Assembly (NCBI GenBank): GCA_020249505.1
Contig: JADCFN010000051.1
Coordinates: 22,491 to 86,490 of the forward strand
Reading direction: 5' to 3'
Origin: Roseomonas sp.
GTDB lineage: Bacteria; Pseudomonadota; Alphaproteobacteria; Acetobacterales; Acetobacteraceae
Length of the DNA: 64,000 bases
Part shown: piece by piece, positions 8,454 through 17,238 of the stretch
How the letters are laid out: each line of letters starts with the position of its first letter
How positions within the stretch are numbered: position 1 is the first letter of the stretch
The notes under the pieces: model-generated
Seen by the model: only the letters and a program-made list of their open reading frames with translations
What the model was told of the DNA's origin: nothing
Database searches by the model: none
Position numbers and translations under genes: made by a program

Positions 8454-9128
8454 TCAAGGATGCCAGTGTATGTGCATCGACGTGAGGTCAACCTCGGTGA
8501 TGCAGGTGTTGTGGCGGCTATCCCCGATAGCGTGTAAGCACATCTCGCTTTCCCAAAGCGATGGGTAGAAATTAGAAAATATAAATCGCACAAAGCCGCG
8601 TAGCTGTAGCGGCGCTCGGACCGGGATACGACAGCAGGCTCTATTCAAAGTGGCGTGTGATGCCGGGTGCTGAGGTCCTGCCTTGAGGGGATCGTAGTCA
8701 AAGCGGATAGCCGACTGCAACGAAATTCTTTGCAAGATATCGGCAGGGCTGAGAGCCGCGATGAAGTCTGACAGAACGACGCCCTCCATTTCTTCCAACG
8801 AAAAGATTACCGGACAAGGAATAAAGGCTAATCGATGCCAAACAACTTCGTGGCCCTTCAGGCGATATGAGGCCTGCAACAGGGCGCCGTCGTTGAGAAC
8901 CAAGGAAAATTGCCGGTGGTCGAGAAAAAAGAGGTATTCTTCCATTGTGGCGAACTGGTCGTGCGGAAATGCCGCGTCGTTGGGGAGCGGTGTGGACCAA
9001 GTCACAAGTGTCGTCCGAGCAGCCCCGTCTGGAACCGCTTTATGCGTTTGCGCATCCATCGCGTGCCCACCTTCAAGCAAGGCGGTGGATAGTTGCGTAA
9101 GTTGCTGAGCGAGATGGCTGGCGGTCAC
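8454..9128 (-). CDS. DUF2290 protein, partner of the island helicase
   Basis: A 224-residue protein starting with GTG at 9128. The segment IRFDYDP...HPASHATLNRACCRIPVRAP...FVRFIFSNFYP (about residues 140-195) matches what I remember of DUF2290, where His-Pro-x-Ser-His and CRIPV are followed by a FIxFIxxNFY helix. It ends MHIHWHP. The domain's function is not known to me. The gene lies 15 nt downstream of the UvrD-like helicase on the same strand, so both are almost surely one operon, inside a segment flanked by repeats of a tRNA. The ribosome site before the GTG is weak (GGA, 9 nt away), and translational coupling to the helicase is possible. A role in defence or mobile-element biology is inferred from context only. 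Confidence 0.8.
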   Translation of the reverse strand: MTASHLAQQLTQLSTALLEGGHAMDAQTHKAVPDGAARTTLVTWSTPLPNDAAFPHDQFATMEEYLFFLDHRQFSLVLNDGALLQASYRLKGHEVVWHRLAFIPCPVIFSLEEMEGVVLSDFIAALSPADILQRISLQSAIRFDYDPLKAGPQHPASHATLNRACCRIPVRAPLQLRGFVRFIFSNFYPSLWESEMCLHAIGDSRHNTCITEVDLTSMHIHWHP

Positions 9129-9143
9129 CGCGATCAGTCCGAG

Positions 9144-11267
9144 CTAATTGCGAAGGCCGGATCTTAGAATGGCTTGAATTTTCTCTGGGAGAGACTCTAG
9201 CGCGATTTCTCCCGCGTCGATCATATGGATTAGACGTTCGAAGCTCTCCACATCTTTCTTTATGGAGGCGACCTCATTGTCCGAACGATCCCGGTGAATT
9301 CTTTTGAGCTTATTGATTTCGTCCTCGGTTGGATATGTGAACTGCAATTGGAAGCCGCTTGTCTCGACAGCCCCTACCTCCGCTACGAGCTTCTCCATGT
9401 TGGAGCCAACTCCAGAGATGCGGACCCATGCGCGGGAGCGCGTAATGGCGGTGAAGATTATGTTCCGCTTTCGGCTAAGGTCCCAACCACCAAAACATGC
9501 CTCGGCACCAACCACGTAGACCATCGGTGCCTCATTACCCTTTGCTCGATGAATACTGGTGATCGCCACCGAGTCGTCTTGAAATATGAGGTCGCGACTT
9601 GACGTAATTCCCGCAATATGCGCGCCCATTCCATGTTTCTGAAGTGTCCGCATCAATGCTGCTCCGCGAGACCTAACGGCGAGGAGGTCAGCAATAATAA
9701 CAAGGATGTCGTCTGCCTCGAGCTCATCATGCTCAAGATTCCTGCATATCTCCTGTGCGACCCACTCATTTTCCCGCTCGGCATTATCGAACAGACTGAG
9801 CCTAAGAGCATCGGTAGGATTGAGCAGACTTGAGAAGAACTCCGGAGATGCGTCTTTACTGCGACTCAACTTGACCTGCCGACCTAGCTGTAGCGCCCCA
9901 TCAACCGCCTCGTAGCCGATCTCTGTCCAAAGGCCCACATCGTCAAACATCTGCACTAGCCCTTCGGGCCGGTAGATGCCAAATCCGAGCGCGTGCGCTG
10001 CTGTTAGCGACCAAGGTGTGTTGCGGTAGCAGACCCTCAAGATGATATCCTGCTGCGGATGGTCCTGTAGGTTCCGCAGACTAACTCTCGGCCGACCAGA
10101 TGGGTCCCGCCCAAAAATCGTCTCGGCGGGCGGCATCGTGTAGTCGCCAAGGTTTTGTAACTCATCGTATGCCCAAACAATGCGCTTGGGTTGCTTTACG
10201 GCGCCATAAGCAATCTGGAAGAATTCTTGCGGAAGGTCCTGCGCCTCATCAATTATTATGAGGTCGTAAATCTGGACTGCCTGCTCGATCGAGACCTCCG
10301 ACAGAAGTTCTTTGCAAACCCCGCTGAACGCTAGACCAGATCCAAACTTCTCTTTAGCGTAGCCGAAATCACGCGCAGCCTTACCGTTCGCGCGCGCGAT
10401 CTCGGAGTAGACTCCCGCTGTAGACGCACTGCCCCAAGCGTGCATCACGCGCAACTTTGTCCAGTCCGGATCATCTCTAGCGATCTCGAAATGAAATCTC
10501 TGTATGAGGGCTCGAAATTGTTGATATAAAGATCGCGTATTGAACGTCACGACGATCTGCCAATCTGGATGCTTTGCGTGTAAAAGTGCTGCTTTTTGCG
10601 CCAAGACAATTGTCTTCCCCGAACCCGCAAGTCCGCGTATGCGCTGTGGCCCTTCAGGATACTCGATTGCCGCCTTCTTTTGCCAGCGATCCAGGTTAGC
10701 AATCTGCTTTTCAATCTCCTTGACAATCGCGCCCTTGGACTGTTTTCCGGTTACGTTGGCTCGCTTCTTGCGCGGCTTCATGGTTGACGTTGTTTGGATG
10801 GCAGCATTTACATATTGGAGGAGACTCCGTTCTAGCGGCGCCCCCTTGCTCAAGATGCCAAGCAGTGAGCCCGGAGTGACCACGATCACATCCTCGGGCA
10901 GAGCACAATCAGGGAGCCTTGGAGCGAGTGTCACGGTTCGAATCTCAAAGGCGAGGTTTCGCCCCTTCCGAAGCTCGCGGTGTTCCTTGAGCTTGGTTTC
11001 TAGGCCGACGAACATGTCATTGTGCAGACGGCTTAGCGAGTCGATCCAACCCTGTTGAGGCTGTTCTCCCTGCCCGGATAGATCGAATGCTACGACTCCA
11101 AACTCTTCACACGTCAGGAGAGCATCTATTTGGAGGCGCCCATCAGCGGCGCTGAGTAACGGATACCCGATGTAGAGAGTGCCGGTTGGATTGACCTCAC
11201 GCAGCTTGCTCAGCAACTCGGTCGCTTCGCGTGTTTGATTGGCCTCACCGAACGCAACATCGAGCAT
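9144..11267 (-). CDS. UvrD-like superfamily I helicase in the tRNA-Gly island
   Basis: A 707-residue protein from the ATG at 11267; a TTG at 11288 would add seven residues. SF1A motifs appear in order: Walker A GLAGSGKTIVLAQKA (near 210), Walker B LIIIDEAQD (near 330), VWAYDELQNL, RVCYRNT, VAITSIHRAKGNEAP (near 585) and IIFTAITRSR (near 620). The first 100 residues resemble a nuclease-like fold: GTLYIGYPLLSAADG is followed by IDALL and VVAFDLSG, but the second catalytic Glu-x-Lys expected of PD-(D/E)XK enzymes is not evident, so this part may be degenerate or not a nuclease. The C-terminus carries a charged, helical tail. The gene is visibly lower in GC than its neighbours (31 of 60 bases in each of two lines I counted, against 40 of 60 in one thrB line), which supports transfer. 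It forms an operon with the DUF2290 gene. Confidence 0.9.
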   Translation of the reverse strand: MLDVAFGEANQTREATELLSKLREVNPTGTLYIGYPLLSAADGRLQIDALLTCEEFGVVAFDLSGQGEQPQQGWIDSLSRLHNDMFVGLETKLKEHRELRKGRNLAFEIRTVTLAPRLPDCALPEDVIVVTPGSLLGILSKGAPLERSLLQYVNAAIQTTSTMKPRKKRANVTGKQSKGAIVKEIEKQIANLDRWQKKAAIEYPEGPQRIRGLAGSGKTIVLAQKAALLHAKHPDWQIVVTFNTRSLYQQFRALIQRFHFEIARDDPDWTKLRVMHAWGSASTAGVYSEIARANGKAARDFGYAKEKFGSGLAFSGVCKELLSEVSIEQAVQIYDLIIIDEAQDLPQEFFQIAYGAVKQPKRIVWAYDELQNLGDYTMPPAETIFGRDPSGRPRVSLRNLQDHPQQDIILRVCYRNTPWSLTAAHALGFGIYRPEGLVQMFDDVGLWTEIGYEAVDGALQLGRQVKLSRSKDASPEFFSSLLNPTDALRLSLFDNAERENEWVAQEICRNLEHDELEADDILVIIADLLAVRSRGAALMRTLQKHGMGAHIAGITSSRDLIFQDDSVAITSIHRAKGNEAPMVYVVGAEACFGGWDLSRKRNIIFTAITRSRAWVRISGVGSNMEKLVAEVGAVETSGFQLQFTYPTEDEINKLKRIHRDRSDNEVASIKKDVESFERLIHMIDAGEIALESLPEKIQAILRSGLRN

Positions 11268-11342
11268 GAGTCTGAGTTTCCCGTCCAAATTTGGTCGTAA
11301 CGCGCTGGCGCTGCTTCCCGAGGGCGAGCGGGCGTTACATCA

Positions 11343-11371
11343 CCAATGTGACCCGACTCAGGTCACATTGG
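11343..11371. promoter_or_regulatory. perfect 11-bp inverted repeat upstream of the helicase-DUF2290 operon
   Basis: CCAATGTGACC is followed by seven bases (CGACTCA) and then GGTCACATTGG, its exact reverse complement. It lies about 76 bp upstream of the helicase ATG and no T-run follows on either side, so an operator is more likely than a terminator. No regulator gene is present in the island, so the protein that would bind it is unknown. Confidence 0.6.
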
Positions 11372-11938
11372 AAGGTTGTCGGGCGAGTTCCCTTGGGGCG
11401 GCTCAGCAAAGGATGGGACACGGACTGGCCGGACGGCGCTGCGCAGGGGGGGGCTTCGACTCGTTCTGGTGTGCTGACCGCTCCTATGCCTGGTCCTGAA
11501 GCCCTCTCGCCCGGTCCGAGGTCGTGAACTGGGCAATGAGGTGGCCTCGCCGAGCCGTGGCGGCGGATGCCCAGCCAAATGGGAAGAGGCGCGCGAGGCA
11601 GCGCCTGCTACAAAAGGGCTGTAAGCCGACACCCTGACCATCATCGGCAATCGGCCTCGATACCGGGCCCGGTGAAGGTCAATACGGCAGCCCGCAGCCC
11701 GCAGCGCGCGGTCTTCCATCGTGCGGCCGCAGCATCGGTGCCGCGGCAGGAACCGGCTCATGTCCCGGTTGCTAAACGGTCACGGCTCAGAGGCGGGGCA
11801 CGGCCCAGCCGCCGAACGGAACCAGCACGGCATCCTGTGACCTTACCTGGCCTCTCTTCCGGGCCGGGCTGATAACCGCGCCAATCGTCCGGCCTAGGCA
11901 AGGACCACCTAGCCGAGCCGAACGTCTCGGTCTCGAAT
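11372..11938. other. island flank without a recognisable gene
   Basis: About 570 bases sit between the inverted repeat and the second tRNA repeat. The stretch is GC-rich with several open frames in all directions, but their translations are Arg/Pro-rich and resemble no family I know. I see no integrase or transposase signature and no intact RNA gene. It may hold decayed remains of the element that brought the island. Confidence 0.5.
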
Positions 11939-11979
11939 TGGGAAGCTGACGTGCTACCTCTGAACTACGCCCGCGCCGC
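11939..11979. repeat. 41-bp direct repeat, copy 2 (tRNA-Gly 5' half remnant), possible att site
   Basis: Forty of 41 bases equal the 5' half of the tRNA-Gly at 8020-8060, including the acceptor 5' strand, D arm and half the anticodon arm on the minus strand. The matching 3' half is absent, so it is not a functional tRNA. Recombination between the copies would delete the two-gene island and leave one tRNA. Confidence 0.85.
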
Positions 11980-12017
11980 TCACGGGATATACCCGCCAGG
12001 GCAGGGGTCAGGCAAGC

Positions 12018-12479
12018 TCAACCTCTCGAAGCTGCGTCCCGCGCCACCGTCGCCAGCGCATCGGCGCGTTCATTCATGGGGTCCCCGGCATGGCCGCGCA
12101 CCCAGCGCCATTCAATCTCATGCGGTTTGGCGGCGGCCAGAATGGCCTGCCATAAATCAAGGTTCTTCACCGGCTCCTTCGCCGCATTGCGCCAATTGGC
12201 GCGGACCCAGCCATGGATCCAGCGGCTGATGCCGTTGCGCAGATATTCGCTATCGGTATGCAACGCCACGCGGCAGGGTTTTTTCAGCGCCTCAAGCGCT
12301 TTCAGCGCCGCGGTCAATTCCATGCGGTTATTGGTGGTCTCGGCCTCACCGCCCGATAACTCGCGCTCATGCTCGCCAAAGCGCAGAATGGCCGCCCAGC
12401 CGCCGGGGCCGGGGTTGGGTTTGCAGCCGCCATCGGTCCAAATCTGGACCAAGGGGCGCGGGTCTGCGCTGCCGGTCAC
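12018..12479 (-). CDS. rnhA: ribonuclease HI
   Basis: A 153-residue enzyme that cuts the RNA strand of RNA-DNA hybrids, removing primers and R-loops. All four metal-binding acids are visible: [28 protein letters not shown] and ERADALA, in the usual order and spacing for bacterial RNase HI. Translation starts at a GTG (12479) that overlaps the stop of thrB by 4 nt, so it is translationally coupled as the third gene of ispH-thrB-rnhA, an order common in Alphaproteobacteria. It is the first clearly ancestral gene to the right of the tRNA-Gly island. Confidence 0.97.
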   Translation of the reverse strand: MTGSADPRPLVQIWTDGGCKPNPGPGGWAAILRFGEHERELSGGEAETTNNRMELTAALKALEALKKPCRVALHTDSEYLRNGISRWIHGWVRANWRNAAKEPVKNLDLWQAILAAAKPHEIEWRWVRGHAGDPMNERADALATVARDAASRG

Positions 12480-13456
12480 AGGCCAAAGGCCGCAAGGGTT
12501 TCGGCGCCGCTGAAGAACCTGAGTTTTCGCAAATATTCCACCGGGTCCTTCCGCGTCACCAACGCGCCTTCGGGCGTATGGGTCCAGTCATAGAGCCGGG
12601 TCAGCAGAAAGCGCAGCGCCGCGCCGCGGCACAGCACCGGCAGCGCGGCCAATTCAGCCTCATTCATTGGGCGCATGGCGCGATAGGCGCCCAGCATGGC
12701 GCGCGCGCGCGTCACGTTGAAGGAATAATCCGCCTCAAAGCACCAGGCATTTAGGCAAACCGCGATGTCATAGGCGAAAAGATCCGTGCAGGCGAAATAG
12801 AAATCAATCACGCCGGAAACACGCGGCTGGCCATCGGCACCCGGCAGGAAAAACGCATTATCGGGGAAAAGATCGGCGTGGATTTGCCCAACCGGCAGGC
12901 TGCCCTCGTTGGGCCAGGCGGCGAGAATGCCGGAAAGTGCCGCATCAAGCTCCGCGATCAGGCCGGGCTGCACCTCATCTCCCCGCGCGCGGCAGCCATC
13001 CAGCAGGGGTGCCCAGCCCTTGGGGCCAAGCGCATTGGGCCGGCTGAGCGCAAACCCCGCCCCGGCCAAATGCATTTCTGCCAAGGCCTTGCCGAGTGGC
13101 GCGCAATGCTCTGGCCGCACGCGGCGCGGCCAGACGCCGGGCAGAAAGGTGACAATCGCCGCCGGCCGCCCCGCCAATTCCCGCAAGGCCGCGCCATCCC
13201 GCCCATGCACCGGCGTGGGGCAGGCCATGCCGCGCGCGGCCAAGTGTTCCATCAGGCCGAGGAAATACGGCAATTCCGCCGGGTCGACGCGCTTTTCATA
13301 GAGCGTCAGGATGAAATCGCCTGCTTCGGTTTTCAGCGCGTAGTTGGAATTCTCCACACCCTCCGCAATGCCACGAAAAGCGAGCAATTCACCCAGCGCG
13401 TACTCGGCCAGGAAGGCGCGCAACGCCTCATCCGAAACCTCCGTATAGACAGCCAT
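12476..13456 (-). CDS. thrB: homoserine kinase (ThrB, APH fold)
   Basis: A 326-residue kinase of the aminoglycoside phosphotransferase fold, the alphaproteobacterial type of homoserine kinase, which phosphorylates homoserine on the way to threonine. It begins [19 protein letters not shown]. The nucleotide-binding [19 protein letters not shown] is near residues 33-52. The Brenner motif [11 protein letters not shown] is near 190-200, and the metal-binding VIDFYFA near 215. Its ATG overlaps the last base of the ispH stop, and its own stop overlaps the rnhA start, so all three are one transcription unit. Confidence 0.95.
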   Translation of the reverse strand: MAVYTEVSDEALRAFLAEYALGELLAFRGIAEGVENSNYALKTEAGDFILTLYEKRVDPAELPYFLGLMEHLAARGMACPTPVHGRDGAALRELAGRPAAIVTFLPGVWPRRVRPEHCAPLGKALAEMHLAGAGFALSRPNALGPKGWAPLLDGCRARGDEVQPGLIAELDAALSGILAAWPNEGSLPVGQIHADLFPDNAFFLPGADGQPRVSGVIDFYFACTDLFAYDIAVCLNAWCFEADYSFNVTRARAMLGAYRAMRPMNEAELAALPVLCRGAALRFLLTRLYDWTHTPEGALVTRKDPVEYLRKLRFFSGAETLAAFGL

Positions 13457-14427
13457 TATTCGGCGGCGAGTCCGCGCGGCAGGCGGAAGGTGATTTGTTC
13501 TACCGCCACCACCACTTCTTCGATTTCCAGCGCATAGGCTTCACCAAGCCGGGCAAGCACTTCTTCCACCAGCACTTCGGGCGCGCTGGCGCCGGCAGTC
13601 ACCCCCACGGTCTTGCAGCCCTGCACCAGCGCAAGATCAAGATCCGCGCCGCGCTGCACCATCACGGCGCGGCGTGCGCCGCTGCGCTCCGCCACTTCGC
13701 GTAGGCGCTGGCTGTTCGATGAATTGGGCGCGCCCACCACCACCACCAGATCGGACCGTGCGGCAATCGCCTTCACCGCCGCCTGGCGATTGGTGGTGGC
13801 GTAGCAGATATCTTCCTTGGCCGGGCCGCGAATATCCGGAAAGCGCCGTTGCAGGATGCTGATGATTTCCGCCGTATCATCCACGGAAAGCGTGGTTTGG
13901 GTTGTGTAGGCGAGTGTAGCGCCTTCGGGCGAAGCAACATTTTCCGCATCCGCCGCATCCTGCACCAGGGTCACGGCACCTTCGGGCAATTGGCCCATGG
14001 TGCCGATCACCTCCGGATGGCCGGCATGGCCAATCAGGAAAAGATGGCGGCCATGTTCATGATGGCGTTCGGCTTCGCGATGTACCTTGCTCACCAGCGG
14101 GCAAGTGGCGTCGAGTGCGAACATCATGCGCTGCGCTGCCTCGGCCGGGACGGATTTCGGCACGCCATGGGCGGAAAACACCACGGGCTGGCCGTCATCG
14201 GGGATTTCACTCAGTTCTTCGACGAAAACCGCGCCCTGCTTTTCCAGGCTTTCGACGACGAAGCGGTTATGGACGATTTCATGCCGCACATAAACCGGGG
14301 CGCCATGGCGTTTCAGCGCTTCCTCCACAATCTTAATGGCGCGGTCCACGCCGGCGCAAAAGCCTCGCGGGCCAGCGAGCAGAAGGTTCAGGGGCGGCTT
14401 GGCAGAGGCCATGGGCGCAGGGTCCAT
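13456..14427 (-). CDS. ispH: 4-hydroxy-3-methylbut-2-enyl diphosphate reductase
   Basis: The last enzyme of the MEP isoprenoid pathway, an iron-sulfur protein that turns HMBPP into IPP and DMAPP. The three cluster cysteines are in [12 protein letters not shown] (Cys24), [11 protein letters not shown] and [12 protein letters not shown]. The catalytic Glu lies in GHAGHPEV. The length of 323 aa is normal. The ATG at 14427 is used; another ATG five codons later (14412) is possible. It is the first gene of ispH-thrB-rnhA and is divergent from the lipoprotein gene. Confidence 0.97.
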   Translation of the reverse strand: MDPAPMASAKPPLNLLLAGPRGFCAGVDRAIKIVEEALKRHGAPVYVRHEIVHNRFVVESLEKQGAVFVEELSEIPDDGQPVVFSAHGVPKSVPAEAAQRMMFALDATCPLVSKVHREAERHHEHGRHLFLIGHAGHPEVIGTMGQLPEGAVTLVQDAADAENVASPEGATLAYTTQTTLSVDDTAEIISILQRRFPDIRGPAKEDICYATTNRQAAVKAIAARSDLVVVVGAPNSSNSQRLREVAERSGARRAVMVQRGADLDLALVQGCKTVGVTAGASAPEVLVEEVLARLGEAYALEIEEVVVAVEQITFRLPRGLAAE

Positions 14428-14512
14428 CCAGGGGGCCGGCCACGGGTTGCGGCGCGACGCGAAGAATGGTCAGAGTAGCCCGCAGCCCGTTCGGGTCAAA
14501 GGGGGTTTCGGC

Positions 14513-15034
14513 ATGTGGCGCTTCGGGGTTCTGGTTCTGGCGGGGCTGGTCGCGGCTTGCGGTTCGTCCACCAAGGAGCAGGTGCTGGCACCTTGCCCAA
14601 GGGTGACGATCCTGGCGGATGGCGCGGATGTGACCCGCTTCCGGCCCGGCGCGCCGCCGGATTTGGCCGCGATGCTGGTGGATGGCCGCATCGCGGGGGT
14701 GAATGCTTCTTGTGATTACGTCCGGGGCGGCGGGGTCGAGGTGAAGGTCTCGGTCCTGATGGATGTGGAACGCGGCCCCGCCACGCGCGGCAATCGGGCC
14801 GAACTCCCCTGGTTCCTGGCGGTGACCAGCGGCGATGACAGCCAATTGGTCCAGCGCAAGGACGCACTGCTTTTGGTGAGTTTTGAGGGCAATCAGACCC
14901 GCGCCCGGGTAGCCACCGCCCCCGAGGCCATCCTTTTCCCAGCCGGCCGCAACCCAGCGGAATTCCGCGTGCGGGTTTCCTTCGCCCTGACCGCCGAGGA
15001 GCTGGACCGCAACCGCCGTCGCGGGCCGCGCTAA
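14513..15034 (+). CDS. predicted lipoprotein, function unknown
   Basis: A 173-residue protein whose N-terminus MWRFGVLVLAGLVAACGSS is a lipoprotein signal peptide with the lipobox VAAC, giving a mature N-terminal Cys at residue 16. The rest is predicted beta-rich and soluble, with one further pair of Cys residues (Cys28 in APCPRV and Cys67 in NASCDYV) that could form a disulfide in the periplasm. AGGGGG lies 7 nt before the ATG. I recognise no named family. It stands between ispH (divergent) and dnaK. Confidence 0.82.
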   Translation: MWRFGVLVLAGLVAACGSSTKEQVLAPCPRVTILADGADVTRFRPGAPPDLAAMLVDGRIAGVNASCDYVRGGGVEVKVSVLMDVERGPATRGNRAELPWFLAVTSGDDSQLVQRKDALLLVSFEGNQTRARVATAPEAILFPAGRNPAEFRVRVSFALTAEELDRNRRRGPR

Positions 15035-15060
15035 ATTTTAGACAGAAGGCGTCGGGGCAT

Positions 15061-15141
15061 CTTGTCTCACCCCGCGCTGTTACATACATCCTGCTCGTGA
15101 ACGCCGCGCCCCTTCGGGAGCGGCTTCCTGCAACCCCATCC
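15061..15141 (+). promoter_or_regulatory. possible dnaK promoter region
   Basis: Two weak candidates lie in the leader before dnaK. TTGTCT is followed 17 bases later by TACATC (15062-15090), which is sigma-70-like. CTTCGG is followed 16 bases later by CCCCATCC (15112-15141), whose second element resembles a heat-shock sigma -10. Neither is a close match, and no CIRCE inverted repeat is visible. Confidence 0.25.
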
Positions 15142-15229
15142 GCGGTGGCGATTGGCCATCGTTTTAGCATTAGGGGGTCGCCGTGGTGCCATTCTGGGCC
15201 GCCGCGATCCGCCGTAGAGGAGAACTCGG

Positions 15230-17146
15230 ATGAGTAAGGTTATCGGTATCGACCTTGGCACCACCAATTCCTGCGTCGCCATTCTTGAAGGCAAGGATGT
15301 GCGCGTGATTGAAAACGCCGAAGGTGCGCGCACCACGCCTTCCATGATCGCGTTTGCGAAGAATGGCGAAAGGCTGGTCGGGCAATCGGCCAAGCGCCAG
15401 GCCGTCACCAACCCCATGGGCACGCTTTATGCGGTGAAGCGCCTGATTGGCCGCCGCTTTGATGACCCGATGGTGCAAAAGGATATCGGGCTTGCCCCCT
15501 TCAAGATCACCAAGGCGCCCAATGGCGACGCCTGGGTTGAGGTTGATGGCAAAACCTACGCGCCGCAGCAGATCAGCGCCATGGTGCTGACCAAGATGAA
15601 GGAAACCGCCGAAGCCCATTTGGGTGAGAAGGTTTCGCAGGCCGTGATTACCGTTCCGGCCTATTTCAATGACGCCCAGCGCCAAGCCACCAAGGAAGCC
15701 GGCACGGTTGCCGGGCTTGAAGTGCTGCGCATCATCAATGAACCGACCGCCGCCGCGCTGGCCTACGGTATGGAACAGAAAAAGGGCGGCACCATCGCGG
15801 TTTATGACCTTGGTGGCGGCACCTTCGACGTTTCCGTGCTGGAAATCGGCGATGGCGTGTTTGAAGTGAAATCCACCAATGGCGACACCTTCCTGGGTGG
15901 TGAGGATTTCGACCAGCGCATCATTGATTATCTGGCCGATGAATTCCGCAAGGAACAGGGCATTGACCTGCGTGGCGATAAGCTTGCGCTGCAACGCCTG
16001 AAGGAAGCGGCAGAAAAGGCAAAGATCGAGCTTTCCTCTTCCAAGGAAACCGAGGTCAACCTGCCCTTCATCACCGCCGATGCCTCTGGCCCCAAGCATT
16101 TGGTGATGAAGGTCACCCGTTCAAAGCTGGAAGCCCTGGTGGATGATCTGATCACCCGCACCATGGAACCCTGTCGCCAGGCGCTGAAGGATGCCGGCCT
16201 TGCGGCCAATGAAGTGGATGAGGTGATCCTTGTCGGCGGCATGACCCGCATGCCGAAAGTGGTGGAAGCCGTTCGCCAATTCTTTGGCAAGGAACCCGCG
16301 CGCAACGTCAACCCCGATGAAGTCGTCGCCATTGGCGCGGCCATTCAGGGCGGCGTGCTGAAAGGCGATGTCAAGGATGTGCTGCTGCTGGATGTGACGC
16401 CGCTCAGCCTTGGTATTGAAACGCTCGGCGGTGTCTTCACGCGGCTGATTGATCGCAACACGACGATCCCGACGAAGAAGAGCCAGACCTTCTCCACCGC
16501 CGATGACAATCAAACCGCGGTCACCATCAAGGTCTATCAGGGCGAACGTGAAATGGCTGCCGACAATAAGCAGCTTGGCACTTTCGACCTGACGGGCATT
16601 CCCCCCGCGCCGCGTGGCGTGCCTCAGGTGGAAGTGACCTTTGACATTGACGCGAACGGTATTGTCAGTGTCAGCGCGAAGGACAAGGCAACTGGCAAGG
16701 AACAGCAGATTCGCATCCAGGCGAAATCGGGCCTTTCGGACGCCGATATTGAACGCATGGTGAAGGATGCCGAAGCCAATTCGGAAGCTGACCGCAAGCG
16801 GCGTGAAGCGGTGGAAGCGCGCAACCAGCTTGATGCGCTGGTGCATTCCACTGACAAGACTCTGAAGGAAAGCGGCGACAAGGTACCGCCGGCTGAAAAG
16901 GTGGAAGTGGAATCGGCGCTGGCCGCTGCCCGCACCGCCATGGAAGGCCAGGATGCCGATGCGATCCGCGAGGCTTCTGAGAAACTGTCCCAGGCCGCGA
17001 TGAAAATGGGTGAGGCGCTGTACAAGGCCGAACAGGCCGCGCCAAAGCCTGAAGAACCGGCTGCCGGTGCGGCTGGTGCTTCCAAGGACAAGGTGGTTGA
17101 CGCCGAGTTCGAGGAAGTCGACCCGAACAAGAAGAAGCCTTCCTGA
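15230..17146 (+). CDS. dnaK: chaperone DnaK (Hsp70)
   Basis: A 638-residue ATP-driven chaperone that binds exposed hydrophobic segments of client proteins with DnaJ and GrpE. The ATPase domain starts at [10 protein letters not shown] (residues 5-14), with [12 protein letters not shown] near 195 and LVGGMTRMP near 335. The substrate-binding domain with [16 protein letters not shown] follows near 387, then a helical lid and the flexible tail [23 protein letters not shown] precedes the ATG. It is followed by dnaJ after a hairpin, the usual pair. Confidence 0.99.
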   Translation: MSKVIGIDLGTTNSCVAILEGKDVRVIENAEGARTTPSMIAFAKNGERLVGQSAKRQAVTNPMGTLYAVKRLIGRRFDDPMVQKDIGLAPFKITKAPNGDAWVEVDGKTYAPQQISAMVLTKMKETAEAHLGEKVSQAVITVPAYFNDAQRQATKEAGTVAGLEVLRIINEPTAAALAYGMEQKKGGTIAVYDLGGGTFDVSVLEIGDGVFEVKSTNGDTFLGGEDFDQRIIDYLADEFRKEQGIDLRGDKLALQRLKEAAEKAKIELSSSKETEVNLPFITADASGPKHLVMKVTRSKLEALVDDLITRTMEPCRQALKDAGLAANEVDEVILVGGMTRMPKVVEAVRQFFGKEPARNVNPDEVVAIGAAIQGGVLKGDVKDVLLLDVTPLSLGIETLGGVFTRLIDRNTTIPTKKSQTFSTADDNQTAVTIKVYQGEREMAADNKQLGTFDLTGIPPAPRGVPQVEVTFDIDANGIVSVSAKDKATGKEQQIRIQAKSGLSDADIERMVKDAEANSEADRKRREAVEARNQLDALVHSTDKTLKESGDKVPPAEKVEVESALAAARTAMEGQDADAIREASEKLSQAAMKMGEALYKAEQAAPKPEEPAAGAAGASKDKVVDAEFEEVDPNKKKPS

Positions 17147-17183
17147 TCCCTTCGGGGTGATAGCGCCTTTGACCAAGAATCCT

Positions 17184-17207
17184 CCCTGGTGCCTATCGGC
17201 GCCAGGG
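17184..17207 (+). terminator. hairpin between dnaK and dnaJ
   Basis: CCCTGGTGCC and GGCGCCAGGG pair over ten positions (one G-U) around a four-base loop. No T-run follows, so it is more likely an attenuating or RNA-protecting hairpin that lowers dnaJ relative to dnaK than a full terminator. Confidence 0.5.
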
Positions 17208-17238
17208 AATGTCTTGTGTCCGAAACGGTAGCCCGATC

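Noticed and set aside
8047..8457. A 136-residue open frame at the left end of the island
   Set aside because: Its end overlaps the tRNA-Gly 5' end, no ribosome site fits, and the protein resembles nothing I know. It remains a possible remnant only.
11600..11700. A minus-strand stretch PFCSRRC resembling the zinc motif of the gyrase inhibitor YacG
   Set aside because: The second cysteine pair and the DLGRW motif are missing and the frame has a stop just upstream, so chance is more likely than a yacG remnant.
14336..14512. Upstream extension of the lipoprotein frame
   Set aside because: It would overlap the ispH start and place the lipoprotein signal internally; the ATG at 14513 has a ribosome site and a clean lipobox.
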